Of a stretch of DNA of 64,000 bases, positions 43,709 through 51,017 are shown in pieces (position 1 is the first letter of the stretch; each line of letters begins with the position of its first letter). The notes under the pieces are model-generated. The model worked only from the letters and a program-made list of their open reading frames with translations, did not search any database and was not told the origin of the DNA. Both the position numbers and the translations under genes were made by a program. Origin of the DNA: a virus; the IMG/VR virus record IMGVR_UViG_3300023174_000104, positions 32,689-96,688 of that record. One strand, given 5' to 3'.

Positions 43709-43716
43709 TATTTATC
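43709..43716 (-). promoter_or_regulatory. Late promoter GATAAATA (minus)
   Basis: Five nt upstream of the J-domain gene ATG. Confidence 0.75.
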
Positions 43717-43758
43717 ATCATGCATTTTATGTAGTATTAAGTACTACAATGATAAAAT

Positions 43759-43787
43759 TTGACAATAAATCCTCAATCTGCTATACT
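43759..43787 (+). promoter_or_regulatory. Early promoter TTGACA-17-TATACT
   Basis: First of two tandem promoters leading into the non-coding region before tRNA-Glu. Confidence 0.85.
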
Positions 43788-43839
43788 CTAGTTATAGATT
43801 GATTGAACAAGTTCTTGGGAAACAGAGAAACGAAAGAAT

Positions 43840-43868
43840 TTGACAATAAATGGTAGTTATGATACAAT
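43840..43868 (+). promoter_or_regulatory. Early promoter TTGACA-17-TACAAT
   Basis: Second tandem promoter, 53 nt after the first; consensus spacing and the ATAAATGG spacer start. Confidence 0.87.
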
Positions 43869-43907
43869 CATAGCATGAGTTGAGAAAAGTCATCGTACTA
43901 CTCAACA

Positions 43908-43920
43908 AAGTTCTTTAAAA
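43908..43920 (+). promoter_or_regulatory. boxA-like antitermination site
   Basis: AGTTCTTTAAAA resembles the rrn leader boxA (TGCTCTTTAACA) and lies about 40 nt after a promoter in a tRNA transcript. Inference only. Confidence 0.4.
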
Positions 43921-44304
43921 TTTAGAATTCATATAGCCCTGTTTAAGTTACAGGGACTATATGTAAACATATTAAGGGTTACCTGATCCGTTAGGTACTC
44001 TATGGAAGCATAACCAGTTGACGGACTGGCTTCGCATAGAGTACAAGAAGCGTACCGACAATAGCAATATTGTTTAACGTGACGGGCAGTTAGGCAGTAA
44101 TGACGAATGACATTGCATCAGTAGACGGTACTGATTATTTGTTTAATAGTTCCCATAGTGTGTTTTCATATAGTGTGTTATTAGTTTTGCTGATGTAAGC
44201 CATTGAGTAAACGTCAACTCTAAGTAACTATGTATATAAACGGTACGTCCAGCTGGCAATTCCGTTGAGCATAGCAAATAGTGCGTCAGCAAAACTAATA
44301 ACAT
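43921..44304 (+). ncRNA. Non-coding structured region before tRNA-Glu
   Basis: No ORF over about 380 nt. Hairpins are prominent: ATATAG(C)CCTGT/ACAGG..CTATAT at 43931-43962, and a 50-nt hairpin at 43995-44044 with three stacked stems (GTACTCTATG/CATAGAGTAC, GAAGC/GCTTC, CCAGT/ACTGG). The 18-bp inverted repeat at 44176-44303 follows. It is transcribed from two strong early promoters. Confidence 0.5.
44176..44303 (+). repeat. 18-bp perfect inverted repeat abutting tRNA-Glu
   Basis: Arms 44176-44193 and 44286-44303 are perfect complements (TGTTATTAG...). The right arm ends one base before tRNA-Glu, the same arrangement as at 39476. Confidence 0.85.
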
Positions 44305-44379
44305 GTCGCATTAGACTTCTGGTGAGGTCATCACCCTTTCAAGGTGACTAGACGGGATCGTAACCCGTATGCGACTCCA
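44305..44379 (+). tRNA. tRNA-Glu(TTC)
   Basis: TCACC-CTTTCAA-GGTGA anticodon arm, GTCGCAT/ATGCGAC acceptor, CCA encoded. Confidence 0.92.
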
Positions 44380-44857
44380 ATTTTTTGTAGTTAGGTGAGA
44401 GGCGTGGGCAATTGTTGGAGATCAACTAACAGCTACATTTTTAATTTCGCATAGTTTAATACTAGAACAAAATGACACTAGGGTACCTTAGTGTAGATAT
44501 CGGCGGAGTACTGTTCCGATTGCGTCAAGAATCCCGTTACTATTTTCGTTAAAATAGCGTTTGATTAATGATAGAGATCCGGTGGCAGAAAACCGTTAGC
44601 GTGAGGATTAAAAATACCCTTGCAGGCTCTGATAGGCAGAATCTCACTGCACACAGACTTTGAATAAATGAGATGGACAGAGTAACCGCTCAATTAAGGG
44701 CTTGTGTGGAAACAAGTAGCTTATACTAATACATAACATAGATGTATACAACAACCCTAATATTGTACACATCTATGTTATACTAATTTTTGAGTTACAT
44801 CGCCCTGATACTTCTCTCAGTAATGAGACACTAGGTCTTGCAACCGTAACTCATCTT
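44380..44857 (+). ncRNA. Structured non-coding region between tRNA-Glu and tRNA-Tyr
   Basis: No ORF in 478 nt. It has small hairpins, a motif at 44676-44721 shared with 51350-51396, an inverted repeat at 44733-44781 (ATAACATAGATGT arms), and a TGAGTTAC/GTAACTCA pair before tRNA-Tyr. Possible small RNA or tRNA-processing spacer. Confidence 0.45.
44676..44721 (+). repeat. Copy 1 of a shared RNA motif
   Basis: GACAGAGTA, then CTCA, GGGCT, a CTTGT/ACAAG hairpin around GTGG, then AGTAGCT. Copy 2 at 51350-51396 has a compensatory CTCA/TGAG hairpin. Confidence 0.6.
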
Positions 44858-44943
44858 GGAGATGTAGGAAAATTGGTAACCCCAGGAGACTGTAAATCTT
44901 CCGCCTTATGGCACTACTGGTTCAACTCCAGTTGTCTCCACCA
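44858..44943 (+). tRNA. tRNA-Tyr(GTA)
   Basis: GGAGA-CTGTAAA-TCTTC anticodon arm, long class II variable arm, CCA encoded. Confidence 0.92.
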
Positions 44944-44950
44944 AGAATAT

Positions 44951-45027
44951 GCACCGTTAGATCAGTTGGTTAGATCGCATGCCTGTCACGCATGAGGCCA
45001 GGGGTTCAAGTCCCCTACGGTGCGCCA
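44951..45027 (+). tRNA. tRNA-Asp(GTC)
   Basis: ATGC-CTGTCAC-GCAT anticodon arm, GCACCGT/ACGGTGC acceptor, discriminator G, CCA encoded. Confidence 0.93.
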
Positions 45028-45033
45028 AAATAT

Positions 45034-45062
45034 TTGACTACAATCATTGTATGATATATAAT
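45034..45062 (+). promoter_or_regulatory. Early promoter TTGACT-17-TATAAT
   Basis: Located 13 nt before tRNA-Leu(TAA). Confidence 0.8.
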
Positions 45063-45075
45063 AGTAACAAGATTT

Positions 45076-45373
45076 GCGACTGTGGTGAAATAGGTAGACA
45101 CAAGAGACTTGAGAGTAAAATTTGAGTGCCTTGAGGGAAATCTCAGGAGTAGAACCCGTCAAATTCGGTGAAGGCTGTAAAATGCTAATACCGAGCCAAG
45201 CTTAGTGAGAAATCACTTTGAAGGTGTAGAGACTAGACGGCGGGCATCTAAGGTAGTAATACTATGATGAAGGTATAGTCCAGACCATCAAACTGTATAG
45301 GTAGTGAAAACTATAGTGGTAAGAAAATCTCTCGCTTAACAGCATCCCGGTTCGATTCCGGGCAGTCGCACCA
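45076..45373 (+). tRNA. tRNA-Leu(TAA) interrupted by a group I intron
   Basis: Exons 45076-45110 and 45324-45373 assemble a normal class II tRNA-Leu: GCGACTG/CAGTCGC acceptor, GTG..CAC D-stem, AGAGA-CTTAAAA-TCTCT anticodon arm, CCCGG/CCGGG T-stem, CCA. The intron separates U34 from A35, the site used by the cyanobacterial and plastid tRNA-Leu(UAA) group I intron. Anticodon inferred from the joined exons. Confidence 0.85.
45111..45323 (+). other. Group I intron in tRNA-Leu(UAA)
   Basis: 213 nt, starting after U and ending in G as group I introns do. It shows a CTTGAG/CTCAG stem near the 5' end, AGTGA-GAAA-TCACT tetraloop hairpin, the catalytic-core segment AGAGACTAGACGG (45227-45239), and TATAGTCCAGACC (45274-45286). 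GACTA and TAGTC form P7. No ORF inside. Confidence 0.83.
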
Positions 45374-45381
45374 AAGAATGA

Positions 45382-45460
45382 TGCCTCTATAGCACAATTG
45401 GTTAGTTGCAAGCGACTCATAATCGCTAGGTTCCTGGTTCGAGTCCAGGTGGAGGCACCA
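45382..45460 (+). tRNA. tRNA-Ile2(CAT), lysidine type
   Basis: AGCGA-CTCATAA-TCGCT anticodon arm and following segment match E. coli tRNA-Ile2 rather than elongator Met. It would need host TilS to read AUA. Confidence 0.75.
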
Positions 45461-45465
45461 ATTAA

Positions 45466-45553
45466 GGATAGTTGCCCGAGTGGTTAAGGGAGCGGTTTGC
45501 TAAACCGTCGCTGTGAAAACGGCGCATAGGTTCGAATCCTATACTATCCGCCA
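45466..45553 (+). tRNA. tRNA-Ser(GCT)
   Basis: CGGT-TTGCTAA-ACCG anticodon arm, long variable arm, GGATAGT/ACTATCC acceptor, CCA encoded. 3' end overlaps the convergent small gene by 10 bp. Confidence 0.92.
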
Positions 45554-45735
45554 GATTTCTTTTTTGTTCGGTCTATGATTTCATGGCGAAACATAGGATT
45601 TTCAATCATCATCCGAGCAAGCATACCAGTTAGATAACCCCGTTCATATAATAATTGTTCGTGGCTATCTTTGTAATTATGGTTGTTTTGACGCAACAAC
45701 TTTTCAACAATATCAATACAGTCTTGGATATCCAT
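45544..45735 (-). CDS. Small hypothetical protein (63 aa)
   Basis: MDIQDCIDIVEKLLRQ..., ending IIDRTKKKSGG; two amphipathic helices (LLYERGYLTGMLARMMIENP). A late box lies four nt before the start. Convergent with, and overlapping, tRNA-Ser. No known family. Confidence 0.6.
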   Translation of the reverse strand: MDIQDCIDIVEKLLRQNNHNYKDSHEQLLYERGYLTGMLARMMIENPMFRHEIIDRTKKKSGG

Positions 45736-45739
45736 ACTG

Positions 45740-45747
45740 TATTTATA
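45740..45747 (-). promoter_or_regulatory. Late promoter TATAAATA (minus)
   Basis: Four nt before the ATG at 45735. Confidence 0.65.
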
Positions 45748-46033
45748 AAAGAACGTGCCGGGTGTCGCTGGCTACTCTGACCCAGAGGACGAGAAGTGGC
45801 GTGACAGCTACGGGTGGTTCTGAAACGTAATAGTTTCACACAGAGGACATGGAAACATGTGCGTGTATGTGCGGTCTAACCTAACCGGCGCTAGCAATGC
45901 GATAACGGTCCCTGTCGGGAAGCGGGTGGAAGGTATGTGTGATGCATAGAATCGCTAACCTTAGTTGAGTTAGATTCCGGATTAATCTATGTTGATGTAC
46001 TATAATTACCGCCGGGGGATGCCAGAGCAATAT
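45748..46033 (+). ncRNA. GC-richer non-coding spacer before tRNA-Cys
   Basis: No ORF on either strand. Noticeably richer in G and C than its surroundings, with several short self-complementary stretches (GTTTCA-type and CTAACCTTAG). Structured RNA is plausible but unproven. Confidence 0.35.
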
Positions 46034-46110
46034 GTAGGTGTGTCGCTGAATGGTCAGGCCGCGGATTGCAAATCCGTTTTATGCAGGTTCGATCCCTGTC
46101 ACCTACTCCA
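46034..46110 (+). tRNA. tRNA-Cys(GCA)
   Basis: CGGAT-TGCA-ATCCG region anticodon arm, GTAGGTG/CACCTAC acceptor, CCA encoded. Confidence 0.9.
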
Positions 46111-46121
46111 AAGATATATTT

Positions 46122-46376
46122 TTATTCGGCAGCAGGCGCCTTAGGCCATTTCTTTAATGGGCATTCCTGATTTGGCATCCAAGTTTTTACCTTCATAAAA
46201 CAGCCGCACATTTTACAAGTGTCAGTAGGTTTGTAAAGTTTTTCACAACTGTGACACGTATTATAACGGTATTCTTGAACTTCTATGCTTACTTTGTTTG
46301 AAAGCATACTTGCAGCCGCATTTTCGGCTGCATCACGAACTTGTTCCATTTTTTCTTTGAGTTTGTTTATAATCAT
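46122..46376 (-). CDS. Small zinc-ribbon protein
   Basis: The protein has 84 aa. An N-terminal helix (KEKMEQVRDAAENAAASML) is followed by CHSCEKLYKPTDTCKMCGCFMKVKTWMPNQECPLKKW, a Cys4-type zinc ribbon common in T4-like marine phages. The start overlaps the PP-loop gene stop (ATGA), making it the third gene of the protease operon; a late box also lies nine nt upstream. Function unknown; nucleic-acid or protein binding likely. Confidence 0.75.
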   Translation of the reverse strand: MIINKLKEKMEQVRDAAENAAASMLSNKVSIEVQEYRYNTCHSCEKLYKPTDTCKMCGCFMKVKTWMPNQECPLKKWPKAPAAE

Positions 46377-47275
46377 AGTAAAATATATTTATACTTAAAA
46401 AATTTAGCTTCATATTTATTTCTGTACAACAAATCAAAATTTCTATTACTCAATTGACTTTCTAATCTTGAGATTTTATCTTGAGCAGTGGGCTGTCTAG
46501 GAGGATTAGTGTCATAAAGATTTTTCAATTTTTCAAACCCATTAAGTTTAGATTTGATTTCTGTGTATCCAGTAAGTTTATCAAGTTGTCCTATCACAGG
46601 AAATCCATAATATTGAAAAGCCTTTACTTTTTCTCCGTAACTTCCAGGTGTATGAAATTTTTGTAGTTCCGGTAACATCACGTCAAAAGCGTATGCTACT
46701 TCACGTGTTTCTAGAAAAAAGAATGGTACTATGTTTTTATTAGATTTGATGCCGTAGTGATATAGGCTCCAATTGTTTCTATCCGGAATTCCTAGATTCC
46801 CATGATTTTTTTGATACATAATATATTGACCAGCAAATATAACAGTACCGGTCTCAGTCATGTCTGCCATTTTCATAAATGTAGTGACTTGTGGACTACC
46901 GCAATAATATTCATTTGCATAATAATCATGTTCATTTTCTAAAAAAGAAATTACATCTAGATCATGGTAATTAATGGTTAAATCATGTTGTGCTGAGAAT
47001 TCTCTAAGAGTGCATAAATCATGCTCATTTAATGTCTGATTATAAACTGCTGAAAAAGTCTCATAAGGGACTCCTGACTTATGCCATGCATATAACATAG
47101 CCTGACTATCAACCCCACCGCTTAAATATAATGTATATGGTGCTGGATAGTTTTTTGTTATGTATTCTATTGTATGAAACGCAGCCTCAAGAGGAGGTAG
47201 TTTTTTATTATCGTTATCTCTAAATTTAAAATAATAATCATCTCCTACTTTATTAGGATTAGCCCATTTTAGCAT
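46373..47275 (-). CDS. PP-loop ATP pyrophosphatase (asparagine-synthetase-like)
   Basis: The protein has 300 aa from the ATG at 47275, which has a TAGGA RBS and begins after the protease stop; the frame could extend to 47305. The PP-loop motif is YLSGGVDSQAMLYAW near residue 50, followed by the Rossmann-like pattern of N-type ATP-PPases (FSAVYNQTLNEHDLCTLREFSAQHDL, GSPQVTTFMKMADM). No glutaminase domain is present. Such domains adenylate a carboxyl or carbonyl for amidation or thiolation; the substrate here is unknown. It lies between a subtilisin and a zinc ribbon. Confidence 0.8.
   Translation of the reverse strand: MLKWANPNKVGDDYYFKFRDNDNKKLPPLEAAFHTIEYITKNYPAPYTLYLSGGVDSQAMLYAWHKSGVPYETFSAVYNQTLNEHDLCTLREFSAQHDLTINYHDLDVISFLENEHDYYANEYYCGSPQVTTFMKMADMTETGTVIFAGQYIMYQKNHGNLGIPDRNNWSLYHYGIKSNKNIVPFFFLETREVAYAFDVMLPELQKFHTPGSYGEKVKAFQYYGFPVIGQLDKLTGYTEIKSKLNGFEKLKNLYDTNPPRQPTAQDKISRLESQLSNRNFDLLYRNKYEAKFFKYKYILL
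46386..46393 (-). promoter_or_regulatory. Possible late promoter TATAAATA (minus)
   Basis: Lies in the last codons of the PP-loop gene, nine nt before the zinc-ribbon ATG; may be internal promoter or coincidence. Confidence 0.4.
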
Positions 47276-47286
47276 ATTTGATCCTA

Positions 47287-48963
47287 TCAAGCACCACAGT
47301 AGCAAGCGTTAGAATCTTTACCCGTGCCATCACTACAACAGTATATATTGCAAAGATTACCACAGACTTGAAAACCACCATTTTGTATACAAGGTTGGGG
47401 TAGACTTTGACAGTTAAATAATAATGTTATATGTAGAAGATCATCTGAAGGCACTGTTTCGGGCTGAAAATTTTGAGGTAATACGTAAATAATAAGTGTT
47501 ATGATTTCTGTTGAATCATCTGTGTTTGTTCTCATAAAACTAGATGTATATATTTTATAAGCCTCTCCTTCTGAAGGGCCCTGTGATTCAACCGGATCCC
47601 CGTATACTCTACCATCTGGTACAATCATAAAGTTTTCTGGTAAAGGAACTATCCATTCTATAGATTTGGTAAATATAGGTTCATATACTCGTAAACGAAT
47701 TTTTTCATTGATATCAGTATTTCCTACTCTAAAAGACATTCTGTGTTCATCTGATGATTGAACTAAGGGATAACTATCTCTATCTGTCATAGTTGCAATC
47801 ATATTAACACTATTTTGATATTTAGGGTCAGTTAAATCTAAAAGATCGGGCTTACTGAAAAGTACAGTGTTAGAACCAATAACCGCTGTGCTAAAAAAAT
47901 CATTTTGAAAAACTTCATGTCGTCTGCCATTTTCATATGAGCGTGACGCTAAGTTACATGCTAAAATTGCACTTCCGGTGGCTGCCGCAATAGATGTTCC
48001 GGCAACATAACCATATGTACCGTTTAGTCCAGCCGCCCATATTTCTTCGCCTGGTGCCCAACCATCTAATTCACCGTGATTAGTTTGTCCACCTGTTACT
48101 GATATTGTACTGCCACCGGTATAGTTGCTAAAGTCGCATGGTTTTAAATCTTTGTTATATGCACCGACAGTTATTACATCTATCATACCTGCAGGAGTTA
48201 CATCTTCTATAGATGTACCATTATTTCCTGCGGCCGCAATGATGAACACACCTTCATCTTCTAACACACGTAGTTTATTTTCTACCCATGCATTTTTTGG
48301 AATAGACCAACTTGCATTTAATACACTATATGTACCGTCAACATGGTCGTTTATGATAGCCTCTAATGCATCTAAGAATTCATGTTCGGTGGTAGCATGA
48401 TTAGGGTCAAATATTTTTACAATTTTTAGTTTTGCTTCAGTAATACCGCAGGTTTTGCCAACAATTACGCTAGCAATCGCAGTACCGTGACCTTTGTTAT
48501 CACTAAAATCACCGGGGGTCACACTATAGATATTTGTAATATTAGCGTCAATAAACTCAGGGTGTGAGGCTTCTATACCACTATCCATGACATACACACT
48601 TATAGATTGACCTAATCTTTTAATAATTGCGGTAGGTGACGTAAACTCCGGTTGATTACGAGAATAGTTTTTCCACCAGTCTTTGGTATCGTTAACATCA
48701 ATATTAATTGATTCTTTATTAGGATCCCTATGTGTTCCAAAATAAGGATTAAGAGGAATTACATCTAGTGGACGTATAGCTAAGTGATTTTCTTCAGTAA
48801 CACGATCAATTATGGCTGATTCTGGAGGCATTTGATCAGCTTCAACTAAAAAGATTTTATCAAAATTATCCCACTCCTTTAAAACTGTGCATCCGTGCTG
48901 TTGTAGGTATGCACTTATATCAGCATCTAATGTATCTGCTTTAAAATCAATTAAAAATTTCAT
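47287..48963 (-). CDS. Subtilisin-like (S8) protease with Cys-rich tail
   Basis: The protein has 558 aa. The N-terminal 75 residues resemble an I9-type propeptide. Triad: Asp127 (VMDSGI), His159 (KGHGTAIAS), Ser324 (AGTSIAAATG), with oxyanion Asn247 (AAAGNNG). A beta-rich domain follows (about 380-515). The last 42 residues hold eight cysteines (FNCQ, CIQNGGFQVCGNLCNIYCC, ACYC), a disulfide-knot-like tail that suggests an extracellular or virion location. There is no signal peptide. Late promoter with a 28-nt leader and AGGGG RBS. First gene of an operon with a PP-loop enzyme and a zinc ribbon. Confidence 0.92.
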   Translation of the reverse strand: MKFLIDFKADTLDADISAYLQQHGCTVLKEWDNFDKIFLVEADQMPPESAIIDRVTEENHLAIRPLDVIPLNPYFGTHRDPNKESINIDVNDTKDWWKNYSRNQPEFTSPTAIIKRLGQSISVYVMDSGIEASHPEFIDANITNIYSVTPGDFSDNKGHGTAIASVIVGKTCGITEAKLKIVKIFDPNHATTEHEFLDALEAIINDHVDGTYSVLNASWSIPKNAWVENKLRVLEDEGVFIIAAAGNNGTSIEDVTPAGMIDVITVGAYNKDLKPCDFSNYTGGSTISVTGGQTNHGELDGWAPGEEIWAAGLNGTYGYVAGTSIAAATGSAILACNLASRSYENGRRHEVFQNDFFSTAVIGSNTVLFSKPDLLDLTDPKYQNSVNMIATMTDRDSYPLVQSSDEHRMSFRVGNTDINEKIRLRVYEPIFTKSIEWIVPLPENFMIVPDGRVYGDPVESQGPSEGEAYKIYTSSFMRTNTDDSTEIITLIIYVLPQNFQPETVPSDDLLHITLLFNCQSLPQPCIQNGGFQVCGNLCNIYCCSDGTGKDSNACYCGA

Positions 48964-48991
48964 ATTTCGGAACCCCTGTTAGTTATAGCAG

Positions 48992-48999
48992 TATTTATC
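48992..48999 (-). promoter_or_regulatory. Late promoter GATAAATA (minus)
   Basis: Drives the protease operon; leader of 28 nt includes an SD. Confidence 0.72.
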
Positions 49000-49057
49000 T
49001 TTTTTATCATGGTTCATTAAATTTAATGTTTTTGGTCAATACAATACTCAATTATTG

Positions 49058-49087
49058 TTGACATATTGCTATATTTGCTGTTATACT
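49058..49087 (+). promoter_or_regulatory. Early promoter TTGACA-18-TATACT
   Basis: Upstream of the 2OG oxygenase gene at 49142. Confidence 0.75.
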
Positions 49088-49141
49088 AAAGACTTCGTAA
49101 AAACCAAGTTTTTACAAAAAACAATTTAAATTAAAATAAAC

Positions 49142-49780
49142 ATGAAACAAATAGATGCATTAGCGGTTCCTTTCTACGAATTCCGGTGTGATGAAAAATT
49201 GATTGATGAAATCCTACCCTTAATTAAAAATCTTGATTACAAAAAGAATACAGATTCTGCTGAACTCTCAACTCAGTATTTTTATCATAAAGAACTGTTT
49301 AAATGGTTTGATGAATGTTTGGAAGAAGTACGGCAACTATATTTTGATTCAACTTTAAAAATGGTAATTACTACCTGCTGGTCAACTAAAACTATGCCTT
49401 TTAAAAGGCATATAACTCATAATCATCAACAAACGCTAATAGGTGGTATTTTATACCTTGATGACTTTCAAAGCGGAGAGACTGTTTTTACTACACCTAA
49501 TCCATGGTTGAGATATCAAAATGAACATATTATGAATGTTTCTACCCAACAGTTGAGTCAATCAAAACTTACAACAAAGATTGTACCTGAGAAAGGTAAA
49601 CTTGTTTTATATCCTCCACATATATTTCATGGTACTATGCCAAACAAAGATAAAAAAATAAGACATACATTGGCATTTGATGCATTCTTTTCTGGTAAAA
49701 TTTATGAAAATTCTAATTGGCCGTATGTTGAAATAAATTCTAGTAGCCTGCAAGAAATAGTTGAAAATAAAGATTCTTAA
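49142..49780 (+). CDS. 2-oxoglutarate/Fe(II)-dependent oxygenase
   Basis: The protein has 212 aa. RHITHNHQQTLIGGILYLDDFQSGETVF carries the first His ligand region, followed by KGKLVLYPPHIFHGTMPN (distal His) and IRHTLAFDAFF (2OG-binding Arg). The layout fits the 2OG-FeII_Oxy_5-type oxygenases frequent in T4-like phages. The first metal carboxylate is not obvious. Substrate unknown; protein or nucleotide hydroxylation are possibilities. Confidence 0.82.
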   Translation: MKQIDALAVPFYEFRCDEKLIDEILPLIKNLDYKKNTDSAELSTQYFYHKELFKWFDECLEEVRQLYFDSTLKMVITTCWSTKTMPFKRHITHNHQQTLIGGILYLDDFQSGETVFTTPNPWLRYQNEHIMNVSTQQLSQSKLTTKIVPEKGKLVLYPPHIFHGTMPNKDKKIRHTLAFDAFFSGKIYENSNWPYVEINSSSLQEIVENKDS

Positions 49781-49798
49781 TTAAGCTTCACCAAATTA

Positions 49799-49963
49799 TT
49801 ATAGTGATTGAATGAACTGTTTTGCAGGTTCAACACTACTGAAAAACTTCATTGTCATTGTGAAGTTTACAAGATCATGTACCATAATATAAAAGGATTC
49901 GTCTTCCATCATTGAAAGATGGATATGTAATCCGGTTTTTGTAACAGTATCGTATATGTACAT
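49799..49963 (-). CDS. Small hypothetical protein (54 aa)
   Basis: MYIYDTVTKTGLHIHLSMMEDE...MKFFSSVEPAKQFIQSL. Supported by a CATAAATA late box exactly five nt upstream, the same geometry as nine other genes, and by fitting neatly between its neighbours. The composition (short strands, a final helix) looks like a folded domain. No family recognised. Confidence 0.65.
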   Translation of the reverse strand: MYIYDTVTKTGLHIHLSMMEDESFYIMVHDLVNFTMTMKFFSSVEPAKQFIQSL

Positions 49964-49968
49964 AAATA

Positions 49969-49976
49969 TATTTATG
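49969..49976 (-). promoter_or_regulatory. Late promoter CATAAATA (minus), touching tRNA-Gly
   Basis: Five nt before the ATG at 49963. The outer base of the box is the first base pair of the tRNA-Gly gene. Confidence 0.68.
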
Positions 49977-50050
49977 CGGGATTAACTCAGGGGTAGAGTG
50001 TCAGCCTTCCAAGCTGTTCGTCAGCGGTTCGAATCCGCTATCCCGCTCCA
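49976..50050 (+). tRNA. tRNA-Gly(TCC)
   Basis: CAGC-CTTCCAA-GCTG anticodon arm, GCGGGAT/ATCCCGC acceptor, CCA encoded. Confidence 0.93.
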
Positions 50051-50052
50051 AC

Positions 50053-50682
50053 TTATTTTAAAATGATTCTATCACTATATATGAATCTATCATTAAACAT
50101 AGAAGCACAAATATGTTTATATTCCTCATAATTTGAAATTATGTCTTTATACTCAATATTGGATGCTTGTATCCCCTGCAGGCTTACATTAAAGTAATCA
50201 AGTAAATTTTCATACCAATAGTATTGATAAGGTATATTATTCTGCTCTAAATAGATTTGTATTTTGCAAAAGTTAGATATATCATTTATGATAGATTCTA
50301 CAGTTGACATACTAAGTTCATATTGTAATTTTTTTATTTTATCAAATGCGTTGTTATTTCTATTATGCCATATCCCACTGCTTATACTAACTTGTAAACT
50401 ACAGCATTGGTCTAAATAGTTTTTACGATTGATTAAATAGATTTTATCAAATGATTCAAGCCTAAGTTTTGAAATATCTTCTTCTAATTTAATATTGTGA
50501 CCTAATATTTTCAAAATAAATTGCTCACTTCTATGAATTAAATTAGTATTAAATTCTATAGAATTTGTACTATTGTATGTATAAAATTCATATAAGCATT
50601 TTAATTTAGGATATTGCCTACGTATAATTTCAACTAATAGAGTTGATCTGGTTCTAGCAGATCCTATCACAAGAATTTTCAT
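50053..50682 (-). CDS. Sulfotransferase-like protein
   Basis: The protein has 209 aa. ILVIGSARTRSTLLVEIIRR at the N-terminus is the 5' PAPS-binding P-loop of sulfotransferases; DKIYLINRKNYLDQCCS fits the 3'-phosphate region. Similar small sulfotransferase-like genes occur in marine T4-like phages. Acceptor unknown. Its start overlaps the HNH stop upstream, forming a two-gene unit. Confidence 0.72.
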   Translation of the reverse strand: MKILVIGSARTRSTLLVEIIRRQYPKLKCLYEFYTYNSTNSIEFNTNLIHRSEQFILKILGHNIKLEEDISKLRLESFDKIYLINRKNYLDQCCSLQVSISSGIWHNRNNNAFDKIKKLQYELSMSTVESIINDISNFCKIQIYLEQNNIPYQYYWYENLLDYFNVSLQGIQASNIEYKDIISNYEEYKHICASMFNDRFIYSDRIILK

Positions 50683-50957
50683 ATTGATCCAAGTCTACTT
50701 AAAATGTTCATTGCTCTGGTTCTTAATCTTTCAGTAAATTCTGATTCAGTTAATACACCTTTAGCAAGATTACATTTTCTACAAGTTACTTGAAGATTGT
50801 TGTATGTAGTTTGTCCGCCCTTACTTTCAGGAATAACATGATCCATGTGTATTTCTTTATCGGACAAGTCTTCATCACAATATACACAATGCAAACCATC
50901 TCTATCCATAACTCTACGGCGTAGGTTAAGAGGAATGTGTTGTTTCTTTTGTAACAT
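50679..50957 (-). CDS. HNH endonuclease (compact)
   Basis: The protein has 92 aa: RRVMDRDGLHCVYCDEDL...IHMDHVIPESKGGQTTYNNLQVTCRKCNLAKG, a complete minimal HNH with two CxxC pairs. Late-type box ACTAAATA five nt upstream. The gene end overlaps the sulfotransferase start. Confidence 0.9.
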   Translation of the reverse strand: MLQKKQHIPLNLRRRVMDRDGLHCVYCDEDLSDKEIHMDHVIPESKGGQTTYNNLQVTCRKCNLAKGVLTESEFTERLRTRAMNILSRLGSI

Positions 50958-50962
50958 AAGTT

Positions 50963-50970
50963 TATTTAGT
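50963..50970 (-). promoter_or_regulatory. Late-type promoter ACTAAATA (minus)
   Basis: Five nt before the HNH ATG at 50957. Confidence 0.6.
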
Positions 50971-50983
50971 TACCCAAATATAG

Positions 50984-51012
50984 TAGACAGATAAATAGTT
51001 TTCTGTTAAACT
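50984..51012 (+). promoter_or_regulatory. Early promoter TAGACA-17-TAAACT, with GATAAATA late box at 50990-50997
   Basis: Early and late elements overlap upstream of the tRNA-Leu(TAG) cluster. Confidence 0.5.
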
Positions 51013-51017
51013 ATAGT

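Noticed and set aside
43908-43920. Group II or riboswitch element at the tandem promoters
   Set aside because: No recognisable aptamer or domain V/VI motif; only short hairpins and a boxA-like string.
46373-48963. Complete lasso-peptide or other RiPP cluster
   Set aside because: The PP-loop enzyme and protease are suggestive, but no precursor peptide, leader-binding domain or transporter is present, and the protease is subtilisin-like rather than the lasso transglutaminase-like type.
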